DNA of 64,000 nt from Saccharina japonica. Its lineage: Eukaryota; Sar; Phaeophyceae; Laminariales; Laminariaceae. Shown here piece by piece: positions 1-10,157 of the stretch. The stretch covers positions 348,052-412,051 of the forward strand of contig MEHQ01001643.1 in the NCBI GenBank assembly GCA_008828725.1, given 5' to 3'. Under the pieces are notes generated by a model that did not search any database, was not told the origin of the DNA, and was given only the letters and a program-made list of their open reading frames with translations. The translations under genes and the position numbers were made by a program. Each line of letters opens with the position of its first letter. The first letter of the stretch is position 1.

Positions 1-285
1 TTTCAAAATTTCAAAGTTTTTTTTTTTGTTTAACGTCATTTTTGAACTCAGTCAACTCCTTATAGACATACTTACTTTTGTCTATCTGAGGGATCCCTCA
101 TCCCTGCACTCTCAGAGCTCCCCCTTCGACACCGCCTCCTTTCCATTTACTTGATTAATTGCCGGAGCTTGCCTCCCTGTCTTTATTTCCTGTCATTTTT
201 TGTTCGCGAGAGCCTTTTTATTTCTCGGTTTTGGGTTCGTGAGAGCACGGCAGCGCGGGCGAACCCGGCACCATCGCGGGTAGGG

Positions 286-677
286 GGGTGTACTCATGTT
301 GTGCACGGCCGTAGTCATATGACCATAGACCCTCGCATCCCTACAATGCCGGGACGGAGCGCGTTGGGTTTTCACCAACCAGGCAGACATTGCTTGCACC
401 AAGCGCGAAACGCCATGAGGTATTGGGCGAGTCGCATGGAGGGTGAGCTGCATCCTGCTAAGAACCGCCTCTGAGGCGGACTTGCATATGGACGACAGCT
501 TCAATGAGATAATTTAATTTCTGGTGTGGCCACTTCCGGAGACAGCAATGGGTTTTACTATGTAACTGCCTCACGGACGCCTTACCATATTAACACTACG
601 TGATACGACCATTCCCCTTGTGCGGAACAAAGGTTCTCCACCCCGCACAAATGATCTACTCGACCGCCAGCTTTGGG
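286..677 (+). repeat. G-tract TIR element, one arm
   Basis: This is a near-identical copy of the arm of the palindromic element at 32217-33279. It opens with a G run followed by TGTACTCATGTTGTGCACGG and ends near CCGCCAGCTT. No opposing arm lies nearby, so it is a solo arm or a truncated copy. The sequence after 677 could represent the element's interior, which is hidden by the N gap in the other copy. Family unknown. Confidence 0.75.
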
Positions 678-1731
678 GGGAGGGCGCTGGCCAGTAGAGG
701 GGGGGGTGGAAGGGGCGCAGTCGCCTTTTTCGTGGCTAGGCGTGGTGTGTCCATCGAGACACGAGGGAAGCATGAAAGGGCTTTGTCTGCATTGCTACTG
801 GTAGTGCGAATCCACTATGTCCGAATTATAAGGATCGTTTGTTCGTGTAAAATAATATTCAAGCGGTGCTTATTTTTCAACCAAATAGTATTCACAGAGA
901 TCTGGAGAGACAGCCAGGTGGTTTGAGCACCATAATGCTCGAGCGGGCGAACGAGGGCCACGGTGAGCACCAGGCTTCACGCGAGGCGAACCACGGGGCT
1001 CACTGGGGCAGAGAGGTAGTAGAGCTCGACCCGGACCGAATCGATGGCGAGGTGGTCGCGGGGGAGCGGGTAGCATCGAGGGTGACAGAACGTGTGACAG
1101 TCGTTTTAACTTTTTGTTTTTTGAGCGGCGCAATCACGATATGTCATTTGGAGTATTCGTGTTTCGTGTGTGATTCAAGATGTACTCGTACATGATTTGT
1201 TTTTTTTTTCCGACCTTTTTTTTTCGTTTTTGTTTCTCGCTCCTGTCTCATGCCGCTTTGTTATTTGTTCGAGTATATACGAGTACGAGTACGAGTACGA
1301 CGAGTACGAGTTATACCCGTATGTACATGTACGTCTTTCTATCAGTTTCATTGTTTTTCGTACTTCACAACTTGACGACCGTGCTGTGATGTGCTTTCTC
1401 TTTCATATTACAAGTACATACAAAGTAGGAAGTACTACTACTACTGCTGTTGTTGCTGTACTACCACACATGATTACGACAAAGGCACGAGTCACACCCA
1501 CCCACAGCAGGCAGCGCAGCGCCGTGCTGTGGCCGAGCCGTGTTGCTGTCCTTTCTCTTTCGAACATACAGATTTGTTGTCCTGGAGCATGGAGCTTATA
1601 ATGTATGCATCCCGAGCATGTTTTGCATGCATGTCAAGTCCGCCTTTTCTTCGCTGCACCATGAACCTCTTGGCATTTTCAAGTCGGTGCTTGCACTACA
1701 TCATGAGCCTCTTCTGCCCCTTTCCTTGCGC

Positions 1732-1777
1732 GAGCGTAGCGGACGGCATCAGCCGCCCGCGGAGCGGAGCCCTTGTA
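1732..1777. repeat. GC-rich hairpin repeat
   Basis: A GCGTAGC-led unit contains a short inverted repeat (GGC..GCC) and ends in CCCTTGTA. It resembles the unit at 13809-13860, so it is a dispersed short hairpin. Origin unknown. Confidence 0.4.
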
Positions 1778-2227
1778 TTCACTACGTATCTCGTTAGATA
1801 TTAGTTTGAAGATACAGATTGATTGGTCTGGGTATATACACAGACGATCCTTGGTCCCATGAAAGATTCACCCTCTTTTTCACCAGGTACGAGTACCGGT
1901 ATCGTTCACTGTACGCGTACTCGTATACTTTGACACGAAATATATTACGTGTAACCCTTTACTGCTGAGAAATGTATTCCACTCTATTTCCAAGTAGTTT
2001 GTCCCCAAAAACGTGGTTGCAGTATACGAGGTATTCGTAAATATAAGCATGCAGCTTTGGCCTCAGCAGAGCCGTGACCGGCTGGCTCGCACTTTTGCTT
2101 TAGTGCTGTGGCGATGGTGTGACATCTACTAGTAGTGCCAGAAAATACCAGATATATATATATCATAGGTACCAGGTATGCATCTGGCTCCAACACGATT
2201 TTCGACCGCTACCCCCCCCCCCCGCAG

Positions 2228-2750
2228 GTTCACCAAGCCGGGCGTGACGAACACAACGGCATCCAAGCTACCAAAGGCGTCGCCGGCCAAGTCTTTGCCT
2301 GCTCGGCCGCCTGCTAAGAAGATGACATCCGCTGGACCCATGGAGGCGAACGGGCTCAAGCCTACCCCGTCCAAGGCAAAGGCCAAGCCTACCCCGTCGA
2401 AGGCGAGGGCTAAAGGTGCGGCGAAGCGAAACACTCCCTTGCGGCCTCGGGCCAAGAGCCCGCGCTCGGCGTCCAAGAGTCCGGCGGCGCGGTCGTCGGC
2501 GTCTCGCAAGCGTGGCCCCAGTAAGATGACCGCCACCGACGACCTCACCATGGAAACCCGCCTCCGATCAAGCAGCGCTAAGAAGCCTCGCGTGAGGCCC
2601 GCTCTCGGGCCTACCGCTGCTGTTCTGGCGAAAAATGTCCCGGCCGAGACCGAGGAGGGTGACCGTTCCGGTGGAAGCGGCGGTGCGGTAAATCTCGGGG
2701 CGCCGGACGGCGGGGAAGGTGGAAGTGGCTGGAGTTGCGCGATCATGTGA
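2228..2750 (+). CDS. terminal exon of an unrecognised basic protein with a C-terminal CaaX box
   Basis: The reading frame opens after a C-rich tract and a CAG acceptor at 2225-2227 and enters in a phase that needs two bases from the previous exon. It runs about 174 codons to TGA at 2748-2750. The product is rich in Lys, Pro, Ala, Ser and Arg, with a near-repeated KPTPSKAKAK unit resembling DNA- or microtubule-binding tails. The last four residues are CAIM. That is a CaaX box, and Met at the last position favours farnesylation, so the mature protein may be membrane-anchored. No catalytic domain is visible. The preceding exons were not found, so the identity of the gene is open. The opposite strand is also open here but is a GC-driven shadow. 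Confidence 0.5.
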
Positions 2751-4991
2751 GAGGGGACGAGGGAGAGGTTTCCGCCTCGCGCGACGGCATCTTGTTTAGG
2801 AGACCCGGGGGGAGAAAATACGAGAATACTGTTAATACTTTAGTGGGATTCAATGTTCATGTCCCGGCGGGGTGCATGCATTGGGATATATATGGAAGGG
2901 GGCCCCTGCAGGGGTAGGTGGGTGGTGGGTGTGTGTTTTGCGGTGACGTGGTTTTGACTCGTCGGAGGGATTCTCCAAGTCTTATTTTCCGTTGAGTTTG
3001 GTGCGTTTTTTGCAGGCATGTTTTTTACCCCTGCTATTGCGACAAGGGTCGCTTGTACTCACGATAGATTTACGGAGGAGCTCACAGTAGCCAGGTAGCT
3101 GACCGCATGGTTTATTTTATGTCTTTGCAAACATTTCGCGGTAGCTCGCGCTTGGGCGTTTAACCTTCGTTTTCTATACTCGTAGGGACTGTTTCCTGTT
3201 TAGTTCGTTTTTTATTTTGTGTACGGGTGTACTTTGTTTCGTGTTTGCGTTATACGCGGTTCGTTGTTGCGTTACGCGATACGGTGTTACGTTTCGTGAT
3301 ACGGTGGCCAGCCGTGTCTCCTGTCTTCAATCTGACGAGGGCGGTTCTGCTCTTGGGCTACTCGTACCCATGTATTGGCTGGTACTGGTAACAGCGGTAC
3401 GCAATGCCGCTGGCTGTAACGCTGTAACGGTACAATAATAATGAAATGTAAGGGCTAGTCTACGAATACATTTCATGAGGTCCGGGTCGTCTTTTTTAGG
3501 AGCGCGCCAGGTTTTGGACAAAGGAAAAGACACCCCAGCTGTGAGATCGAAGTACTCCTCGAAACTCATCTTTTGCAAGCTGCGTGTGAACGCGTATGAT
3601 ACCAGGTTTGTCGAATGCCCTACTGCGGTAGGCTTGCTTTCCCGTTGTTTAGAAAGAGGTCCCAAAGACGACCCTGAAGACCAGCTTGGTCTGGAAAACG
3701 AAACAAAAAGCGACGGCAACTTCCTGGTATTTTACGTGCGTCCGTAGTGTAAATCATTTGTTTTTAACCATAAGCCCCATGTTTTTTGCCGGCCAACGGC
3801 TGTCCTTATGGTACTCGTATTCGTCCGGGTTCCCCGTCGATACGCAAATAGTCTTACAGCTGCGCCATGCTTTCGGCAAGGTGCGCTGTTAGCGTAGTCT
3901 ACTGGCTTCCGTAGTTTTTTTGCCGTTGGTTAGTCGTCGTTTTTTTTTTTCTTGCTTTCATCAATTGGTGTCGTAGTATGCTCACGATTATTGTGGTTTG
4001 TAGTCTCTGACGTGCACTCGTATATAGGAATCTCGTGTCCCGTATACTGTAGCCGGAATCATGCGTCGCGGCGCTTGAACACTATACCGGGGAAGGCTTT
4101 TTCTTGCGAACATGGGTTCGGTGAATTCGAACGAGTGCCCGATGAAGTATATTTCGTTGTCATGAGTTTTAGCCCCTATGGAAAATGGAAGTGCATCCAC
4201 CTTCAGAGGGCAAACTTACTTGGGATTAGAGTTGAGTCTTTGTTGCAGTTATAAAGGGTTTAAAGTGGGATCGCTGCGATAAATTTGTTGTACCTGGGGC
4301 CGTAAAAGGAGGATGGAGACCATTATTAAACACCGGATGCGTTGCTGCAACGTGTGGCACGGCCGACGTAGAAACACGGATGAGAACGATATCGGTCGTC
4401 GAAAGCGTTGAGGGTTGAGAGGCATAAAATACTACACGGATACAACAGTCTATCTTGAATGAGTTTCAGCAACCTGGACTGTACTCGTTGCTCGCCTAGC
4501 GCAAATCTGAACGGAATCATGTGTCCAGGAAAAGTTGTGCACTTTCGTATGCCCCCTCTTTGACTTGTCTCGACCCCATTAGATCTACGACGGTGGTCGG
4601 TGAACACACATTCGCAGCCGCTTCCATACGCTTCGATGTATTAAAGGCAGAGCGTCTTGACTGCAGAAGTATTGTGCCGCGTTCCTTGACCAAAGCCCCA
4701 TGCCGTCCTCGACGAAACACACATTTCCCTTCCCACGCCATGGCCTGCGGCAGCTCTCGCGGGCATCGGCACTACGATCAATCACGACATCGGTATGATA
4801 CGATGCTCAATCGACCAATAAATTCGTTCCGGGGTCCTTCCACTGTTGCGAACAGATGGTATTGAGCCAAATAACCTGGCAACCAATCACAGCACGTACT
4901 ACATTTCTGCTTGTAGCGGTCTCTACACTGCCGCAGAAACAAGCCCGCAAAAGGCGCACCACTATTTTCGCTATCAATCGCGAAAAAGTCT
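2751..4991. other. non-coding, between two convergent 3' ends
   Basis: This stretch lies between the 3' ends of the CaaX-exon gene (+) and the ZMYND12-like gene (-). I see only short open frames without coding character. It probably contains two 3' UTRs, which are long in brown algae. It is T-rich in places, and no repeat copy was recognised. Confidence 0.5.
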
Positions 4992-7900
4992 TCATCCTGC
5001 CGAAGCAGGCGGTGACATTTGCATGGAATCGTCCTCCTCAGATTTGACCCGCTCAGCACTGTCTTCCTTGGGGGGGAGTGGTATCGGAGACTGCATTGCA
5101 GCGCGAGGCATCTCCTGTGTTGGTGGGAACTGACTCAGCAAAGACGCCTCCGTAGCTTGAGCCGACGAAGGCGACGGCTTGCGGTCCACTTCCTCCCCGG
5201 CGGCCCCTAGATCACGCGCACCTTCCTCGAAGTGGGCATTTGGTGTTATCGGTGAATCTATGCCGCCGCTGTTCCCTTCGCCGTTGCCACCTTCCGTCGC
5301 CGGCGTGATAGATCGGGATCGAGATTGCCCCCCCCCGAGGCGCTCAACAACGTCCACCATATCCCTCGTAGACGTGTGGTCACTCCCCTGGGCGTTCGAA
5401 TGAGTGACAAGTAACGAAAGGATACATCGGTTGGAAGGGGCTCTTCGTCCAGTTTTTTTTCAACAGCTTTTCTACTGTAACTCCCCACCCGATGATTTTT
5501 TTGGAGTGTACATCGGTTTTGCGTTGCGACAAACGATTGATTTCTACGTTGATAGCCAGTCACTGGCGGAAATCAGCCCGTCGAGGTGTAATTGTAGGTC
5601 GGTGCAGACATGGGCCAATTCTAATTCTGGGAAGATACTTTTGGTGGTATACAATACATCCACGAAGTCGCTGGGAACGGCTTTTTTGGCACTCCGTTTT
5701 GTTTAACTCGATAGTACTGTAGTTACACATGTTTTGGGGCCAAAACTTCATACCAGGTGGTGGGTGTAGATCTCGGTAGCTGGTGTCAAATGCTCCAGCG
5801 CCGCTGCCCTGTCCCCCATGAAGAGGTGGAGCAACCCTAATGTGCACCTCGCCTCCCCCTGCGTCGAATCATTGGACAGCACGCACAAAAAAAGCAGAGC
5901 ACGCACATATTGTCCACAACCCGAAATGAATGCTCCGGAAGCAAGCATTGTTGGTAGGTTCCTCGCGCCATTGTCGAGGCTATTCTGCTGACGCGTGCCA
6001 CGAAAGAGGTACTGTACCTTTTTTTTGGCTGAAACGTTTTTTGAACGATCTATTAAAGTATTAAAGGCTCCTTAACCCAAAATTCGTCGGACTTCCATTC
6101 TTGTGTTAAGAATATTTTTGGTTGTACTGTTAGGTCAATGGTCATGGTGTTGTTCATCGGGTATATAGCATTTTTAATTTCCTCCAAGAACAGTTTTTGG
6201 GTGACTTACGAATAGTATAGAGCTCCTCAAGCAAGGAGCTTCAGAAACAACATGGTCCACCTCTACCGTGGTACAGAGTACAGGGCACCTATTAAGAAAC
6301 AGGAAATAGGGTCCAGGCTGGGTTTCTTATTTGATAGACAGTGTCTTCTACACTAATTTCAATCTAAAGACTCTCGAATTTCTTATTTTCTTCCTAAATA
6401 TCAGCCTGGCTTTTTTGTTAGGGTCGTTTTTAACGACGCATATTTAGCAAATAACTTGCCAAATTCCCATTTTTTGGCAAGAAATAGCAAAAAACTTGCC
6501 AAGTTTTTTTTCAGATATTCCCGTATCTGCTCGTTGGCAAGTTTTTGGAAAGTGGAATTTGCTATTTCACTTGCCATTTGTGACCAATCACGCCTGCCCA
6601 AGACCATACAAACCACACGCCGTCGCGCTAGACCGCACGAGCTGCAGCAATACAGGAAGATATCGAGGGTTAGATGGTGGTGCTGACAGCAGATGATGGT
6701 GGCTGATGGCACTACTTTAGGGATTGATGGCGCGGGTGACGAACCCCATGTAGGCGTGGCACTGGTGCCATCTGGGGCTGATGCTCAAGTTAATCCCAAT
6801 CAAACAGTCGCCCCAGCTTCCCCAAGACAACGAACACGTGACTATGGCCGCCCTGGAGGGCTGTCCACCTCTGGGACCTACGAGATGTGCTTGGATCCAT
6901 CTCCAGGCCACCCATTCCTCGACGAGGGTGTCGTCTAGCTGTCCGATCCTTGCTGCACGGGGTTTGATACAAAACCTGAGGGCGTTGCGTGGCTTAAATA
7001 GCAATTTTCTTGCCATTTCATCGTGTTTGTCGATAGAAAGTATCTGGCAAGACTTGCCAATTTGTTGTTGCCAAAATAGCAAGTTTTTTGCTATTTGCTC
7101 ATGTCGTTAAAAACGGCCCTTAGCCTGTCTCTTACTACGTAGGTGTCTTGTACTGCATGCGTCTGCTGAGTAAATCGCAAATGTAAAACCGAGCACAATC
7201 GGTCAGAAAGTATTGAGCCACAAAGTGGTACCCCTGCTGTGGCACTGCTCCCCACGACTATGTATGCGTAGCGAAAAATCTCAACACAGAATGAGGTTTG
7301 CGCCTTGTCTACTCTTTTGGCACGACCTGCCGCAGTGTTGTGCGACAGAAAGGTCATTCAACTGGAACTCGTTAGATAATTACGATACTCGACCAGCCTG
7401 GCTAAAACTGCGGTCCATTTGCCGTTGCAGCAAATTCTCAGGAGGAATGCTTGCATTGGATTGTTCAGGAAACCCAATCAACCGAGCAACACCCTTAATT
7501 AAGAGCACCTTGCGGTACTCGCCAAATACTCCGTTAATGAGATGTCTACCGGGGAAGAGAAGGCGTTCATGAGAACGCAGAACTTAAGCTTCGTGAACCC
7601 CCAACCTTCGTGAACCCCCATGGGTATGTTGTCCCCTCACTCACCGTAGCTATATGTGTGTCCCCCAGCAAATTGACCCTTGTGCTGAGGACCCGTGCGA
7701 GCATATCCATCCCCTCAGATAGCTGCGCCTTTCCAACGTTCTCGGCCAGGCTTGCGTCGCTCCGAACGCTCGCCAAGAATTTGTACCAAATATCCACTAC
7801 TTTGTCGTAAAACGCTAGCGAGCTTTCCACCTGTGGTTTAAGGGAAGAAGGCACCATCGGCCGTGAGCAAATTGTGGCGGTTGAAAAGCTTGAGTTGGGG

Positions 7901-9982
7901 GGGGGGTGAAAATTTCTAGGGCCGGGAACAAGCAATGTGCTCCATTGTACAACAGCTCGCCGCGCCGATGCTCCCCTGACTTTGGAGCTGCTTGACACCA
8001 CAGGTCATACCTGTATGTTCGGTCGAAATTATGCAGTGGGTAACAACAGTGACACCAAACGCTACGCGAGGGATGAAGTTAAAGGTCAATTTAAGGCACT
8101 ACCATGTACCAGGCTACATTGTGAGCTACACACTGCTCACGCCCCACCTCGTAGCGTACTTTTTTTCGTGCAACATGGCATCGCTAGTCTTAGGCTCACC
8201 TTCCTCTGCGCGTAGAATATGTTGGCAATGAGGAAATATCCGGCGGAGGTATCGATGTGCTCCGGTCCAACTTCCAGTGACGAGCAATATATGTCTTTGC
8301 AAAGGTCGTCCAAGGCCTCGTCCATCTTGTTTTGTGCCGTGTGAAGCTTGCCAAAGTTCCGGTGAAACTATCCTTTGCGTCAAGGAGTAAACAGCGTTAG
8401 TTGGTGTTTTTTTGGCTTTTTCTATGTGCCAAGGATATTTTGAGATGAACCATGCAATTTTGGCACAATGAGTGATGTCGACAACTTTCAGCCGTGTCTT
8501 CTTTCAGGTGACTCCCGGAACGCCAACGAATGTTCGGGAATTAAACGCAACATATCCGGCAGGCAAATCAATCTATATCGTCACAGTCCGATTTTCCCAA
8601 CGTACAACAAGTCACCTGGCTTCGGACTGCGTTGCTGCACTGAGGTGTCTTGAGAATCGACCAGTTTGCCATTGAGAGGAACTCTTCGGCGCTCTGCAAC
8701 AGCCCTAGCCCCAAGTTTGCCTCGGAGAGTAAAAGGAACGGCGGAACCATTTCGATGCTTCCATCCCCGAATATTTCCCTGGAGAGCGCCAGAGCCTGAG
8801 AGTGAGTGCGAGTATCACGGTCCATGTCATCGCGTAACCAACTAGCAGATGCGATCCGCGTTTGTTTTGCCCAACTACAGTAGTTAATGGTACCCGCATC
8901 TACAGTAGTTAGCCCAGTGACGTTACCGTAGTTACTGGGCGCTGTCACGACAGTTGATTTAAATCCCCAAATCCCTTCCCTTGCAACGCTATTTCAGCGT
9001 CTACTGCAATTCCATCGATGAATGACGCCCGCACGTGCTTTGATATCCCAAGGCGCTTGCCATTGCGCGTTGACATAAGTTTGCATGTTTGAGATGCGTG
9101 TATCGGACGGAGGCAGCACATCGTCCTCCCCCAGCTACAAAGGTAACACGCACAACCTGTTCACCTGTAGGGCCCCTGGAATCGCGAGATCATAGCGCCC
9201 TTGAACAAGGAATTTAGACGCCTCCTGCTGACACAGGTCGATCAGAGCCCGCTTGCTCATTTGCACCGTGTACTCTCGACGTGCCCGCTCCTCCTCAGAA
9301 CCGATGATCGGTGGCGTCGCTCGAAGAGGACCAATCAACGGTGATATCTTGTGCATGATTCCTAAGGGTGGGTCAATGATATTAGGTCGGAAAAGGTGTA
9401 CAGCATGTTGAGTCGATCGCGGCGTGAATCTCGGCGGTCCATGTCTTGAAGCAGAGTGTTGTGCCCGGGGAAGGGCCGACAGAGGTACGTATACGAGTAG
9501 TGTACGAGTACGTATTATTTGGCACCCCGTAAATGATATACTGTCTGTTGTACATACAAATTACGTATCATAGTGCGTACTCTGTAGATACACTTTAGGC
9601 TAGAATTGCTACAGTAGAATATATACCCGAGTACTCGTATTTTGAAGTACAGTATACGAAGTGCCTTTCGAGGACACTGGGCACCTCGCAGTGATATCTG
9701 CAAGCAAACACGTCACGGCAATGAAGGTAAGCCAACATATACTGGTTTCTAGATAATCGCAAGCTTACCGTGCCACGCTTGCTCCGCCTGCTCCTCCGTA
9801 GCATAGTAAAGGGTGATGTGCGGAGTAATACAGGCAACGCTTGCTGCCTGCCCAGATATCTCGCATTTTGGAATATTTCCTTTAGGAAACGCAAGTCGGT
9901 TGAGCGGTTCGATTCGATAGCCCGATCTCAGCCCGCTCATTGTGCTCCCTTCCATACCATACGATGTACCCTCGACACTCAT
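4992..9982 (-). CDS. ZMYND12: ZMYND12-like TPR protein (axonemal), degenerate MYND finger
   Basis: Seven exons on the minus strand: 9769-9982, 9165-9361, 8616-8795, 8200-8367, 7645-7830, 5754-5858, 4992-5387. All junctions are GT-AG and the phases agree, giving 481 residues. The protein aligns in order with animal ZMYND12: an N-terminal LAFPKG then a Cys region, then PLIGPLR with SEEER, then TPR helices including FLLLSEANLGLG, HRNFGKLHTAQ and GYFLIANIFYAQ. ZMYND12 is an axoneme-associated protein linked to TTC29 in sperm flagella, so a role in zoid flagella is inferred. The MYND finger has lost most zinc ligands: the first and third Cys remain, while others are Ser, Ala or absent. The last exon adds an acidic, Pro/Ser-rich tail of about 110 residues not present in the human protein. 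The start is the ATG at 9982. Intron 5 (1,786 bp) holds a Harbinger-like element. Confidence 0.88.
6421..7119. mobile_element. Harbinger-like MITE in ZMYND12 intron 5
   Basis: The left end GGGTCGTTTTTAACGAC and the right end, which reads GGGCCGTTTTTAACGAC on the other strand, form terminal inverted repeats. Both sides are flanked by TTA. A 3-bp TWA target duplication and a GG-starting TIR are typical of PIF/Harbinger elements. Subterminal regions carry many TTGCCAA / TTGGCAA words in both orientations, a usual arrangement for transposase-binding sites. The 699-bp body encodes no transposase. Its middle (about 6690-6940) is more GC-rich and could be captured sequence. Confidence 0.7.
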
Positions 9983-10157
9983 CGCGGTAGCACCTTGAGT
10001 GAGTTAAGGATTGCTTGTCGTTGGTAGATACCTGGCACCTGGTAGCTCGAGAACTTCGAATTTGGCGGTTTCATTCACGAAAACGCCAACAATATTCCTG
10101 GAAACCCCAACAAAAATAAAAAATACAAAATAATTACGCCGCACGTGGCCGCAGTAT
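9983..10157. promoter_or_regulatory. shared divergent promoter region (ZMYND12 / 2H phosphoesterase)
   Basis: Only about 175 bp separate the inferred ATG of the minus-strand ZMYND12-like gene from the first ATG of the plus-strand 2H phosphoesterase gene. The stretch includes an AT-rich run near 10107-10135. I recognise no classic TATA box or named factor site. If the 2H gene has an earlier 5' exon (a CAG precedes 10155) the spacing would be larger. Confidence 0.4.

Larger units (their letters stand above)
1..2227. other. non-coding stretch upstream of the CaaX exon
   Basis: I find no gene that I can support here. The stretch holds an arm copy of the G-tract TIR element (286-677), a GC-rich island at about 940-1090 that is open in several frames on both strands without a convincing family match, a GC hairpin at 1732-1777, and a copy of the TTCCAAGTAGTTTGTCCCC mini-repeat at about 1985-2010. 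It may be the last intron of the gene whose terminal exon starts at 2228. The earlier exons of that gene were not found and may lie left of the window. Confidence 0.4.

Noticed and set aside
940-1100. Possible coding exon (GC-rich island)
   Set aside because: Open on both strands with no family match, and no splice context that links it to the exon at 2228.
2129-2746. 205-codon minus-strand frame over the CaaX exon
   Set aside because: The plus frame has a pyrimidine tract and acceptor and a meaningful CaaX end. The minus frame is its shadow.
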